This document shows positions 22,679 through 31,892 of a stretch of 47,866 bases of DNA, piece by piece. How positions within the stretch are numbered: position 1 is the first letter of the stretch; the number at the start of each line of letters is the position of its first letter. Origin of the DNA: a virus; the IMG/VR virus record IMGVR_UViG_3300046522_000161, positions 1 to 47,866 of that record; one strand, 5' to 3'. A model generated the notes under the pieces. That model had not been told where the DNA came from. It searched no databases and worked only from the letters and a program-made list of their open reading frames with translations. A program made the translations under genes and the position numbers.

Positions 22679-24786
22679 TGGTGGCTGGCTCCGTCGGTCA
22701 GCGCGCCGCGTTGCTGGACGCCCTGCTGGCGCTGCAGCTGTTCCAGGATGCGTCGCGCGAATGCGTCGGACGATTCGCCTGGCTGCTGCGTGATGTTGAA
22801 TGTGTTGTTGTTCGTGACCGGCGCGCCGGCCGCACCAGGCGCGGTGGCCATCGACGGCGACGGCAGCGGGCCGTATTTCTTGTTCAGGTACTCCGTTTCC
22901 GTCTTCACGCGGCCGGCTTGCGCCTGATTGGCCAGGTTATCCAGGAAGAACAGCCGGCCCGCGCCTTCGATGCCGCGCCCCAGGCCGGATTCGGCTTTCT
23001 GCCACCAGTTCATGCGGCCCCAGTTCGCATCGTCCTGCGCCTGGTCGGCCTTTTCCTTGCCCACGCCGAACTTGCCGGCGATGCCGTCGATGGCGTAGCC
23101 CGCAGCCATGGCCAGGGCGGCGGTCTTGGCGAACGCGGCCAGCTTGCCGGCAGTCGTGGTCGCGGCAGCGCCCTGCGCGGTGATGGCGGCCGTTTCGGTT
23201 GCGATGCCACTGGCTGCCGCAGCTGCCGCAGCCGCAGCCCGCAGCTGCACAGCCGCGTACAGCGACATCGCGCCGCCAGCAACACCCAGGATCGGCCCCA
23301 GCACGACCAGGGCGACGCCCAGGCCGGTGATGGCGACAGCACCGGCCTTCACCAGCGTGCCGTGCTTCTCGGCGAACTCGTTGAACGACTTCAGCGCGTC
23401 GGCCGCCGTCACCAGCGCGGATGTGTACATCGGCAGGACTTCGTTGCCCAGCTTCAGTTTCGCGTCGGCCAGCTTCGCTTCGGCGTCCAGTTCCTTGCCG
23501 GTCGCGCTGCTCTTGCCCTGGTCGTACAGTTGGTCCACGTTCTGCGCGCCACGGTTGCGTGCGCTCGCGCGGCGGATGTTCTCGCGCTGGCGATACATTT
23601 CGGCCAGGAAGGAACCGCCGACGCTGTTGGACACGATCATACCGATGGTGTCGATGACCTGCTTTTCGTCCTTGATGCCCTTTTTGGCCAGCTGCGGCAG
23701 CAGCACCTTTTCCATCCATTCGAACGGATTGGCGCGGAACAGGTCCGCACCCAGCAGCGCGCCCGGCTCCATGCTGGCCACCTGGCCCGCCTTGTCGTGC
23801 TTCACCTTCGACTTGTCGCCGATCAGGCCGAAGCGCTCCAGGTTCAGAACGGATCGCTTTTTCGCCACGCCTTGATACAGCGACTTGTACAGGCTGTTCA
23901 GGCCGGTACCGGCGCGGTCGCCGCCCATCTCCTGCACCAAATGTTCGAACGTGTAGAACAGCGCTTCGCTGTCCATGCCCTTGCCCGCCAGGCCGCCCGT
24001 CATCAGCATGTGCCGCCATTCGGTCGCGCTGACGCGCCCGCCGGTCGCGCTGATGACCTGCTGGATAATGTTCGCCTGTTTGCTGAATTCGGCTTCGGAC
24101 TTCAGGCCGCCGCGCGTTTCGATGACCTTCAGCATGTCCATGAACTGGGCGCTGTTCTGCTCGCCGCGCTCGGACCCGAACACGGCCTTGTTCGCGAACT
24201 TCATTTTAGCCAGCAGCGGCGCGACCATTTCGGCGTGGTGCAGGTCCGCGAACACGGACATGCCGTCGCGCAGCAGTTCCAGGTTTTCCAGGCTGCTGGT
24301 GCCGAACGTCTTCATGTCCTTGGCGAATTTCACGGCGCGCTTGTTGGTGTCGTCGCCCATCCCCAGGGCTGCGATGCGGCCCATTTCGTTCTGGTAGTGC
24401 TTGGACTCGTTCACGCCAGGAACGACGGAAGCCAGCATGGCCCCGCCCGCCACGGTCATGCCCGCCCCAGCGGCGCGCACCTTGCTGGCTCGCTCGTTGA
24501 TGCGGTCGCGGGTGGCCTGGGCCGTGGCCAGGCGCTGCTGCGCGGCCCGTAGGCGTTCGACGGTCTGAATGGTCTGGACGTACTGGCGGCGGAGCCCTTC
24601 GACGGCCTGGCCTTGGCGGGCGAACACCTGAACGGCGTTGCCCAGCTGCTTTTCGCGGCGCGACAGGTCGGTGATCTGGCTTCCGATGGCCTTCAGCTGC
24701 TTGGCGGTGTCGCCCAGGGCGGACTTCAGCCCGCCCGTGATCGTGCCGCCAATGGTGATTACCGCAGCTAGGTTCTTGGTCGTCAT
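22675..24786 (-). CDS. T: Tail tape measure protein
   Basis: The 703-residue protein has a helical coiled-coil N-terminus (AKQLKAIGSQITDLSRREKQL) and a Phage_tape_meas-type middle (VNESKHYQNEMGRIAALGMG, FAKDMKTFGTSS). A hydrophobic segment (ITGLGVALVVLGPILGVAGG) lies at roughly residue 480. The length predicts a tail of roughly 100 nm. It starts 4 bases inside the end of the E' frame and directs tail length. Confidence 0.86.
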   Translation of the reverse strand: MTTKNLAAVITIGGTITGGLKSALGDTAKQLKAIGSQITDLSRREKQLGNAVQVFARQGQAVEGLRRQYVQTIQTVERLRAAQQRLATAQATRDRINERASKVRAAGAGMTVAGGAMLASVVPGVNESKHYQNEMGRIAALGMGDDTNKRAVKFAKDMKTFGTSSLENLELLRDGMSVFADLHHAEMVAPLLAKMKFANKAVFGSERGEQNSAQFMDMLKVIETRGGLKSEAEFSKQANIIQQVISATGGRVSATEWRHMLMTGGLAGKGMDSEALFYTFEHLVQEMGGDRAGTGLNSLYKSLYQGVAKKRSVLNLERFGLIGDKSKVKHDKAGQVASMEPGALLGADLFRANPFEWMEKVLLPQLAKKGIKDEKQVIDTIGMIVSNSVGGSFLAEMYRQRENIRRASARNRGAQNVDQLYDQGKSSATGKELDAEAKLADAKLKLGNEVLPMYTSALVTAADALKSFNEFAEKHGTLVKAGAVAITGLGVALVVLGPILGVAGGAMSLYAAVQLRAAAAAAAAASGIATETAAITAQGAAATTTAGKLAAFAKTAALAMAAGYAIDGIAGKFGVGKEKADQAQDDANWGRMNWWQKAESGLGRGIEGAGRLFFLDNLANQAQAGRVKTETEYLNKKYGPLPSPSMATAPGAAGAPVTNNNTFNITQQPGESSDAFARRILEQLQRQQGVQQRGALTDGASHQ

Positions 24787-25198
24787 TTTTTCGGCAAGCC
24801 GTCAATCCACCACAGGAAGCGCGACGTGCGCATCCGCATAATTTCGCCTTCTGACCAGCCGGTGTGGCTGGCCAGTGCCAGCGCGCACTGGCGAACGTAC
24901 TGCGCGCTCAGCCAATAAAATGGGTCAGCGCCTTCTGTGCGCGCCGGTAGTCGTGCAGCTTCAGGGTTTTCACGTCGGCCTGGCTCACGCCACACAGGTT
25001 GGCGATCATGGTCAGTTCCTTGACCACATCGCTGCCCTTGGTGGCGTCGAACACCAGCTGGTCGTTCACGTCCGGTTCGCGCATCTGCAGCGCGGTCACT
25101 TTGGTGCCGTCCATGCTGATCGGTCGGCGCAGGGTGATGGTCAGGCTACCGTCGGCGTTCTCGGCCAGGTAGTCCGGCAGCGTGGTGTCGTCTTCCAT
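24783..25198 (-). CDS. E': Frameshifted tail assembly chaperone E+E' (-1 frameshift)
   Basis: The zero frame (E) ends TTT-ATT-GGC-TGA at 24908. A -1 slip at the run TTTT, just before that stop, continues in the frame that reads F-Y-W-L-S-A-Q-Y-V and ends DGLPKK at 24783. The shared product is E joined to a GpE-like tail of about 40 residues. P2-like phages make such E/E' pairs by a -1 shift. The slippery site here is a short T-run and not a canonical heptamer, so the exact site is inferred. Confidence 0.7.
24908..25198 (-). CDS. E: Tail assembly chaperone E
   Basis: The 96-residue protein reads LPDYLAENADGSLTITLRRP and MDGTKVTALQMREPDVNDQL, the pattern of P2 gpE-type chaperones. It lies between tail tube and tape measure, the fixed place of these chaperones. 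AAGGA lies 8 bases before ATG 25198. A longer frameshifted form is described separately. Confidence 0.86.
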   Translation of the reverse strand: MEDDTTLPDYLAENADGSLTITLRRPISMDGTKVTALQMREPDVNDQLVFDATKGSDVVKELTMIANLCGVSQADVKTLKLHDYRRAQKALTHFIG

Positions 25199-25249
25199 GT
25201 TCGTTCCTTGAAATGAATTGCCGCCAGCAGGACGCCGGCGGCGTTACGA

Positions 25250-25756
25250 TCAGATGCCCAGGGCGCTGCGCTGGGCGGCCAGCACGTCCACGCCATCCAC
25301 GACGCGGATATAATTTTCCACGTCAATTTCGTAGATGATCCGGTCGCCGTGCTGCAGCTTGTAGTACGTCAGGGCGATGCTGGCCTTCAGCGGGGCGGCT
25401 TCGCCCGGCTTCCAGGTGCCGGGGTCCACTTCCTTCAGCTTGCCGCGCATGGTGTGCGCCACGGCGGTCACGGTGCCGTCGAACGACTCCAGCGCGCCAC
25501 GGGCCACGAACGGCACGGATGCGCCGGGACGAACGCCCATCAGGGCCAGCACGTCCGCGTCGTAGCCGATCAGCGTAAAGTCCGCGTTCAGCTTCTCCAG
25601 GCCCTGTTCCAGTTCGATGGGCGTATCCATGCCGCCCATGCGAACTTCGTCCATCTTCAGCGTCAGCTTCGGCGGGTTAAAGTCCTGCAGCTGCCCGGCT
25701 TGGCCCTTGCCATCCACGAACAGGTTCAGGTTTTTCAAAACATCGCGTGCGGCCAT
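25250..25756 (-). CDS. FII: Major tail tube protein FII
   Basis: The 168-residue protein (RDVLKNLNLFVDGKGQAGQL, ADFTLIGYDADVLALMG, LTYYKLQHGDRIIYEIDVEN) matches P2 gpFII. The GDRIIYEIDVEN segment near the C-terminus is characteristic. It polymerises into the inner tube under the sheath. GGAG lies close to the start. Confidence 0.93.
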   Translation of the reverse strand: MAARDVLKNLNLFVDGKGQAGQLQDFNPPKLTLKMDEVRMGGMDTPIELEQGLEKLNADFTLIGYDADVLALMGVRPGASVPFVARGALESFDGTVTAVAHTMRGKLKEVDPGTWKPGEAAPLKASIALTYYKLQHGDRIIYEIDVENYIRVVDGVDVLAAQRSALGI

Positions 25757-25783
25757 GTTTGTGATTCTCCATCAAGAATGCCC

Positions 25784-25806
25784 AGCGGCAAGTATACCCT
25801 GCCGCT
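25784..25806. other. Hairpin between sheath and tube genes
   Basis: AGCGGCA (25784-25790) and TGCCGCT (25800-25806) form a 7-bp stem. There is no T-run for an intrinsic terminator. It could adjust the relative amounts of sheath and tube message. Confidence 0.4.
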
Positions 25807-25817
25807 GATGCTTCTGG

Positions 25818-27335
25818 TTAATTGAAAATGGTCGCGATGTAGTCGTTGACCAGATGGCTGCGGAACGTGATGTGCTCGGCCGGCGGCGAATCCGTGAAGT
25901 CGAAATCGAAATACACCTTGCCCTGCGCGATCTGGTCCGGCGTGTTCAGGTCGGGGTCGGCCCAGCACTGGCCGCCCAGGATGGCCCCGATGCTGACCAG
26001 GTGGCGCAGGTAGGCGTTCACGCCTTCCACCACGTCCTGAACGTAGGTCTTGGTGATGTTGCGATCCACGGCCCACAGGTGGGCGCGCAGCAGGCTGTCG
26101 TTGATGATGTCGGCGGTGCGCACGCGCGACAGGAACGCCCATTTCGGATCGCTCGACAGCGTACGGTTGCCCCACAGGCGGAAGCCGTCCTGTCGGATGA
26201 TCGTGGCCACGTTCTTGGCGTTCAGCAGATTGGCGCGCGCGTTCGGATCGCCCAGGGTGAAATCCACGGGGCGGTCGGTGCCGGTGATACCGCCGATTTC
26301 CTGGTTCGACGGCGAACGCCAGAACCCGGTTTCGTTGTCGCTCTTGGCGATCAGGCCGGCGACGCACGGGCTGGCCGGCGCGCGGTACGGCAGGCCGTTG
26401 GCGTCCGTCTTGTTCACGAACGGGTCCACCAGGTAGACGCGCTTGCTGCCGAAGTCGCCCGCATAGGTCAGCGCGTCGGCGTCCGTCGTGCTCGGGCCGT
26501 CGGCGATGATGACGGCGCGCAGGCGGTCGGCGATGGCGATCATGTTCGACACGACGGTGTTCGCGCCGGCCGTGCGCTGATGCGTGAATCCCGGCGCGAT
26601 CAGGATGCGCGGGGCGACGCCCACGACCGATTCCGCGCCCAGGAACGCCTGCATGCCTTCATACTTGCCGGTGGTGGCGTTGACGCCGCCGACGATGTTG
26701 GCGGTGGTGGCCTCGTCGTCCACGCCTTTGGTGACGCGCACCACGACGATGACTGCGCCAGCCTGGTCGAAGATGGAATCGATGGCGTCCGGCAGCGTGC
26801 CGGTCAGACCCAGCTTGGCGGCGTCAACGCGCGAACCAGCGACCAGCACAGGCGTGTTCAGCGGGAACGCCTCGCTGATGCCGCCCGACAGGAAGGTTTT
26901 GCCCATTGCGGCCACGACGCCCGCGCCGGTCGATGCGCCCGTGCTCGCGGTGCCGACCAGGGCGGCAGCTGCGGTGTTCGCGGCGATGGCGGCCATCAGC
27001 TGCGTTGCGGTCGTGGTGATCGCGCCGGCCACGCTGGTGGCCAGCTTCACGGTGATGTCCAGGCCGGACACGGTGACGGCCAACGCCTGGCTGTTCGCCT
27101 TCGGGTCCACCAGGGCGATGCTGCCCTTGTTGCCCAGTGCGCCGGTCAGCATCGACGTGTAGGTGATGCCGTTGTTTGCCGCGACGGTGCCCGTCGTCAG
27201 GCTCGCCTTGACCTCGGGCTGCGAGTCCGGCGCGGTGCCGATCAGTCCGATGATCGCGGAATTAACCGTCGCGATGGGGCGCGGTCCCGCGTCGATGTTG
27301 ACGACTTCGACGCCGTGCAGAAATTGGTCAGCCAT
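25818..27335 (-). CDS. FI: Contractile tail sheath FI
   Basis: The 505-residue protein opens FLHGVEVVNIDAGPRPI, has IIADGPSTTDADALTYAGDF and ends PPAEHITFRSHLVNDYIATI, all strong P2 gpFI sheath features. It contracts to drive the tube. The start at 27335 has no good Shine-Dalgarno. The 81-base gap to the collar gene is fully in frame and contains an 18-nt dispersed element. Confidence 0.94.
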   Translation of the reverse strand: MADQFLHGVEVVNIDAGPRPIATVNSAIIGLIGTAPDSQPEVKASLTTGTVAANNGITYTSMLTGALGNKGSIALVDPKANSQALAVTVSGLDITVKLATSVAGAITTTATQLMAAIAANTAAAALVGTASTGASTGAGVVAAMGKTFLSGGISEAFPLNTPVLVAGSRVDAAKLGLTGTLPDAIDSIFDQAGAVIVVVRVTKGVDDEATTANIVGGVNATTGKYEGMQAFLGAESVVGVAPRILIAPGFTHQRTAGANTVVSNMIAIADRLRAVIIADGPSTTDADALTYAGDFGSKRVYLVDPFVNKTDANGLPYRAPASPCVAGLIAKSDNETGFWRSPSNQEIGGITGTDRPVDFTLGDPNARANLLNAKNVATIIRQDGFRLWGNRTLSSDPKWAFLSRVRTADIINDSLLRAHLWAVDRNITKTYVQDVVEGVNAYLRHLVSIGAILGGQCWADPDLNTPDQIAQGKVYFDFDFTDSPPAEHITFRSHLVNDYIATIFN

Positions 27336-27394
27336 GTGGTTTGATGGTCCGCAGTGATAATAGCGGCCAGTGTGCCAGCCGCCCCAGCTTGGTT

Positions 27395-27412
27395 CTTGTG
27401 GTGGGTTTCCCG
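27395..27412 (-). repeat. 18-nt dispersed junction element, copy 3 (collar / sheath)
   Basis: It starts 4 bases after the TGA of the collar gene and 59 bases before the sheath start. The 27-codon gap has no stop other than the collar TGA and keeps both genes in one frame. It reads S-G-N-P-P-Q-E in that frame. Confidence 0.85.
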
Positions 27413-27416
27413 ACCG

Positions 27417-28112
27417 TCAGGCTTTGATGATCTTGTTCAGGATCAGCGTCGGCTGGACGTTCGGGTGCGCCTGGTCGCTGCCGGTGCTGCTGCTGGCCGT
27501 GGTCTGGTTGGCGAACCCGGTGCCACCCGCCAGGCCCGATGCGCCCGTGTTCGTCACGGCGGCATAGGTGTGCGTGTGCGCCGGCATCTGCGATACGACC
27601 AGCTTGTGGGTCTGGCTGCCGCCGGTAGCCCCCAGGGCCGATGCGTCCAGCATGCCGAAGCGCAACGCGGTGGCAGTGCCGGCCGTGACGCCCACGCCCG
27701 TGGCCAGCGTGACCTGCGTGGCGCTGTCGATGCTGGCGATGATCGCGCTGGCGGGAATGGTCGCGCCGTACACGCCCATGCCCACAGCCAGGTTCGCGGT
27801 GGACGACAGGCCGGTGATGACGGCGGACGCCGCCGTGGTCGTGCCGTTCAGGTTCACGGTCAGGCGGCCGGCGGACGTGCCTCCCATGTCGCCCTTGCCG
27901 GCGATCACGCGCCCGCGCCCATCGGGCAGGCTGAACGTGGTCGAACCGTCGCCGCTGCCGTGCGTGATGCCGATGACGGCGAACAAGTTTGCGTAGGTAG
28001 TGCGACTAACCGACGAACCATCGCACAGCAGCCAGCCTGCAGGCGCGACGGCCCCGGCGAAATCCAGAACGGTGCCGGTCATGCCGGCCCAAAGGTCAAG
28101 TACGCGGCTCAC
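27417..28112 (-). CDS. Phage tail-collar fibre protein, second paralogue
   Basis: The 231-residue protein has a Phage_Collar domain (APAGWLLCDGSSVSRTTYANLFAV, STTFSLPDGRGRVI) and a C-terminal HTHTY metal-binding motif as in short tail fibres. It resembles the C-terminus of the larger fibre at 28402, so the genome carries two collar-type tips. The GTG start overlaps the fibre-assembly gene as GTGA. Confidence 0.82.
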   Translation of the reverse strand: MSRVLDLWAGMTGTVLDFAGAVAPAGWLLCDGSSVSRTTYANLFAVIGITHGSGDGSTTFSLPDGRGRVIAGKGDMGGTSAGRLTVNLNGTTTAASAVITGLSSTANLAVGMGVYGATIPASAIIASIDSATQVTLATGVGVTAGTATALRFGMLDASALGATGGSQTHKLVVSQMPAHTHTYAAVTNTGASGLAGGTGFANQTTASSSTGSDQAHPNVQPTLILNKIIKA

Positions 28113-28399
28113 ACGCCTCCCTGGTTGAGAAATTCGGCCACGTCAGGATTGGCGGCCATGAAGGATTTCAGTTTCGCCAGCGCAACTTCGTGCGCCGTCG
28201 GCGCGGGCTGGCGCGCGATCAGCTGCCAGGCCACGCCGTTCCACTGCTGGATTTTGTCGTCCGCGCACTCAGGCGGCGGGGTTTCGACGGTGCGCGCCGG
28301 CATCAGCCACACGCCGGGTTCCAGTGGGGATTCATCGGCCAGCGTTTCGCCGATGAACGCGCCGCTGGTGTCGAACTGGTAGACGGTTTTCTGGTTCAT
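28109..28399 (-). CDS. Tail fibre assembly chaperone
   Basis: The 96-residue protein starts MNQKTVYQFDTSGAFIGETL and has a middle W-L-M-P-A-R-T and KIQQWNGVAWQL. This is the pattern of the Caudo_TAP/gpG-type fibre assembly proteins. It starts 3 bases after the fibre stop and is translated next to both fibre genes. It helps fold or attach the fibre tips. Confidence 0.85.
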   Translation of the reverse strand: MNQKTVYQFDTSGAFIGETLADESPLEPGVWLMPARTVETPPPECADDKIQQWNGVAWQLIARQPAPTAHEVALAKLKSFMAANPDVAEFLNQGGV

Positions 28400-28401
28400 G
28401 G

Positions 28402-29808
28402 TCAGTATTTGATGCAGGCCAGCAGGGCGATGTTGCGCGGACGCGCCTCGGTGCCGCCAGTGCTGCCAGTGGTGAATGTGTGGGTGTGCGAGCCGGCCGC
28501 GTCGGTCGTCTTTTGATCGACCCGTTCCCACACGCCAGGAACCTGTGATCCGGCGGCAAGGCCATTGCCAGGCGGGTTCACGGGCCTGCCGTCGGTATAG
28601 GTGTGGCTGTGCGATCCGTCGCTGTTCGTGGCTCCCGTATGCGTGTGCGCCAGGTTCTGGCTGGTCTGCGCACTGCCCAGCACGCGGCCCGCGTCAACGC
28701 CTCGCCCATCGTCCAGCCCGCGCAGGAATTCGCCGCGCAGGTCCGGCAGGTTGAACGTGTTGAACCCGTCGCCAGCGCCGTAGGTCGTGCCGATGGCCCC
28801 GAACAGGGCCGCGTAGGCGGTGCGGCTGACGGCTGCGCCGTTGGCCTTCAGGCTGCCGGCGGGCGCGGTGCTGCGGGCAGTGTAGAACACTTCGCCTGCG
28901 ACCTTGCCGATGGCGTCGGTTTCGGCCTTGCTGTAAACGCCCAGGTTCGTGCGCGCAGTCGGCACGTCGGCCACGTCCGCCAGGTTCTGGTCCCGCTGCA
29001 GCGCTTGGGTCAGATGGCTGGCCGGTTCGTTCTGCACGGCGATAATGGACGTGCCGGCGGGGTAGGACTGCGCCAGGGTCAGGCGGGTCAGGATGGTGGC
29101 GTGCGGCGTCCACTCCGTGCCGCGCACCAGGCGCACGCCCTCGACGTAGACGGCCAGGCCGTAGGTGTTCGTGATGGCCAGGTTCACGACCGTCTGGCCA
29201 GCAGACAGGGTTTGCGATTCCTCGACCGTGTTCACAACCACGTTCGCTTCGGTCGGGTTGTGCCAGCTGGCGTCGCCGTCGGCGTTGCTGTCCTTCGTCA
29301 GAACCTGCCCGGTCAGGCCGCCAGGGATCAGCGTACCCAGCGTGACGTTGTTGGCGATCCAGGACTGCGTGACCACGGCCACGTTCGGGTCCAGCTGGAC
29401 CACGATGACGCCGGCGTTTGTGACCATGAACACCATGCGGGCCACGGTGTCCGTGAACGCGCCGTCTGACGCCATCGGCTTGTAGGTTTCCGGCAGGTTG
29501 CCCACGGCGAACAGGCCGCCCTGGTCATCGAAGATGCCGATTTCGCGCAGCGTGAAGCCGCTGACGCTCGCCGGTATGACGATTTCCGCGATGAACCGCG
29601 TGTTGTCGTTGGCGTCAGGGTAGACGCGGTTCGGCGCGGCCCGGAACATTTCGCGCACCAGTTGCGTCTGGCTCTCGGTCGGGAAAACCGAATTCCCATT
29701 GCCGTCGCCGACGGCGATCTGCGGCAGGTTGATCGGCTGCCCGCTGGCCTCGGCCTGCGCCAAGCGCTGCAGGCCGTAGGTAGTATGAATGGTTTTGAAG
29801 GTTGCCAT
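28402..29808 (-). CDS. H: Tail fibre H with collar tip
   Basis: The 468-residue protein has a P2-type N-terminus (TIHTTYGLQRLAQAEASGQPINLPQIAVGDGNG) joined to the baseplate, a middle shaft, and a C-terminal Phage_Collar domain with HTHT and HSHTY motifs. PDANDNTRF in the N-terminal part is close to the AANDN peptide found elsewhere. The fibre probably binds the host receptor with the collar tip. Confidence 0.88.
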   Translation of the reverse strand: MATFKTIHTTYGLQRLAQAEASGQPINLPQIAVGDGNGNSVFPTESQTQLVREMFRAAPNRVYPDANDNTRFIAEIVIPASVSGFTLREIGIFDDQGGLFAVGNLPETYKPMASDGAFTDTVARMVFMVTNAGVIVVQLDPNVAVVTQSWIANNVTLGTLIPGGLTGQVLTKDSNADGDASWHNPTEANVVVNTVEESQTLSAGQTVVNLAITNTYGLAVYVEGVRLVRGTEWTPHATILTRLTLAQSYPAGTSIIAVQNEPASHLTQALQRDQNLADVADVPTARTNLGVYSKAETDAIGKVAGEVFYTARSTAPAGSLKANGAAVSRTAYAALFGAIGTTYGAGDGFNTFNLPDLRGEFLRGLDDGRGVDAGRVLGSAQTSQNLAHTHTGATNSDGSHSHTYTDGRPVNPPGNGLAAGSQVPGVWERVDQKTTDAAGSHTHTFTTGSTGGTEARPRNIALLACIKY

Positions 29809-29848
29809 ATGTTTTCTCAGATTTCAGTCCGCAGTCAGCATCGTGAAA

Positions 29849-31885
29849 TTACTTGTCAGTCTCGTAGGTAATAGAGAACGCCAGGATCTTCCCGCCCGAA
29901 ACCGCAGAAATCGGAACCAGAGAAACGTTCGAAACATCAGCGGTTTGCCAGAAAACAATCGTGCTGGAACTGGACAGGCCGCCGAAATATGGGGTGACCT
30001 GCGCATCCACCGCGTAGTCGAGGCCAGAAAAAGCGACAGAACCAAACGCAGCAGAGTTGGCTCGTTTCGGATACGGAATCCCGGTAATCTGGAGGTTGCC
30101 AGTCCCGCCGCCCGTAATCGTTGCAGCAAGCGTGATATAGCAACTCAGCGTGACTTGTTGTCCGTTTTTAATGCACGTAAATGCAGACGAACCAGCATTG
30201 ATTTCGTAAGTTCCCGCAGTAGTTGACCCACCAACGACAGCCGACCACGATTGCGAAAAATCGACATCGTACAGCGACGCGGAACCCTTCCCTGCCGCAT
30301 ATACCCCTTTCGTCGCGCTGTTCTTGATGATCTGCGTTTCTGCGAATAGAGCCGAATTGCCACCCAGCGCCACGATGTAATCCGATGCCGTGTCGTTGGC
30401 GCATTCCATGCGGTTGCCACTAACGTAGGTGTACAGGTTATAGCTGGCAGTCGCGGCCAGGTTGCCGGTATCGCGGCCGATGACGCGATCGCCAGCGGTC
30501 ACGCGCAGGCGTGCGCCTGTGGCCTTCAGCGTGCCGCCTCCATAGGTCCGAATTGCAGCGAGGCTGCCTGAAATTTCGCCGCCGGTGACGGTGAACGTGG
30601 TGTTGTCGATGGCCCATAGACCGTACTGGCCGCCGTTGATCTTGCCGCCGACCACGTTGATTTCGCCGTTTGTATAACCAGCAACCGTAATGCCACTTGA
30701 ATATTTAACGGAATTATCCGCCTGCGACGACCACACGGACGAAGGCTGAATATCCATCCGCGTACCGATGAAGGAAACGTCAGCGCCGCCCGTGGCTGTG
30801 CCGATGGCAATGTAAGCACCAGCGACCGCGCACGAGTCGAATACGCTCCCCTGTACTCTGCACCAGCTTTTATCGACAGCGCCCCCGCGCTTTTGCCAGG
30901 TGATGCCGATATAAGAGTTTTTGACCGACAATCCCTGCACCGTCAGTCTCGTATCGAAACAGCTGATACCGGCCCCAAGGTACAGTACGTTGCTGCCGGT
31001 TGCGCAGTCCTCAAATATGCAGTCTTGAACGTCGAGATTGATCGTGCGACCTGCGATCTGGTCTCCTTCGGATGCAATGCCCGCCTTCCCAGAATAGGAA
31101 GCATCTTCCTTCCCGACCCGGCAGCCAATGAATTTATATGTGCGCTTAGTCTTTACAGCACTCTCTGCCCAGTTATCGATTGCAAATCCTGCATAACCGA
31201 GGCTGCGAGCGTTCGCAAACGAGTTCATGACTACGATGTCTTCGCAAGACGACAGATACACCACGCCGCACGATCCGCATCGGCGCGCGTCGATATTCGC
31301 AATCAGAACGTTGTCACTACGCGATACTACCAGGGCGCTGCCGCCGTATGCCGCAATCGCCTGCGCGCGTGCGTCGCCGGACGATAGGGCGCCGTATGCA
31401 TCAATGTTCCCGTAGCTCTCGCCCTTGCTCTCGATGGTCATGTCCTGCAGCGACACATAGCTGCACTGATCGAATTGAATCGTACTCGGATAGTCCTGCT
31501 TCGACGGCGCAACGCCTTGCTCGGACGGGCGCACAATAGTTGCCTTGCCGTCGCCGTATACGCGGATGCGCTGCTTGTTACTGAACACGACGCACGCCGT
31601 GTTTACGATATACGTTCCAGCTGGAAAATACAGGGACTGCCCACTTTGAAGGGCCGCAGCTGCCGCGTTCAGGGCCGCCGAGTCGTCAGTTACGCCATCT
31701 CCCTTTGCCCCACCTGCAAATCTAGGGTCTTTCACGCTTAAAGTCTGCGAACGCAACCATTCAGTACGGTTTGCAAGCGCTTGAGCTGGAGCGTTCAGCG
31801 GTCCGCCAGGCCCGCCCAGCAGCGCAGTCGTTGGTTCAATCTGCGGAACGGCATCCCATCCAGCCGTTGCGGTCAAGTTCGTCAT
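29849..31885 (-). CDS. Tailspike with right-handed beta-helix (pectate-lyase-like)
   Basis: The 678-residue protein has an N-terminal adaptor that ends FAGGAKGDGVTDDSAALNAA, then a solenoid of repeats rich in G, N and V. Segments such as YFPAGTYIV and DNVLIANIDARRCGSCGVVYL typify pectate-lyase-3/beta-helix tailspikes. Such spikes cleave or bind capsule or O-antigen. With the SGNH adhesin and two collar fibres, four receptor-active proteins are encoded. GAGGA lies 5 bases before ATG 31885. Confidence 0.84.
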   Translation of the reverse strand: MTNLTATAGWDAVPQIEPTTALLGGPGGPLNAPAQALANRTEWLRSQTLSVKDPRFAGGAKGDGVTDDSAALNAAAAALQSGQSLYFPAGTYIVNTACVVFSNKQRIRVYGDGKATIVRPSEQGVAPSKQDYPSTIQFDQCSYVSLQDMTIESKGESYGNIDAYGALSSGDARAQAIAAYGGSALVVSRSDNVLIANIDARRCGSCGVVYLSSCEDIVVMNSFANARSLGYAGFAIDNWAESAVKTKRTYKFIGCRVGKEDASYSGKAGIASEGDQIAGRTINLDVQDCIFEDCATGSNVLYLGAGISCFDTRLTVQGLSVKNSYIGITWQKRGGAVDKSWCRVQGSVFDSCAVAGAYIAIGTATGGADVSFIGTRMDIQPSSVWSSQADNSVKYSSGITVAGYTNGEINVVGGKINGGQYGLWAIDNTTFTVTGGEISGSLAAIRTYGGGTLKATGARLRVTAGDRVIGRDTGNLAATASYNLYTYVSGNRMECANDTASDYIVALGGNSALFAETQIIKNSATKGVYAAGKGSASLYDVDFSQSWSAVVGGSTTAGTYEINAGSSAFTCIKNGQQVTLSCYITLAATITGGGTGNLQITGIPYPKRANSAAFGSVAFSGLDYAVDAQVTPYFGGLSSSSTIVFWQTADVSNVSLVPISAVSGGKILAFSITYETDK

Positions 31886-31892
31886 GAAATCC

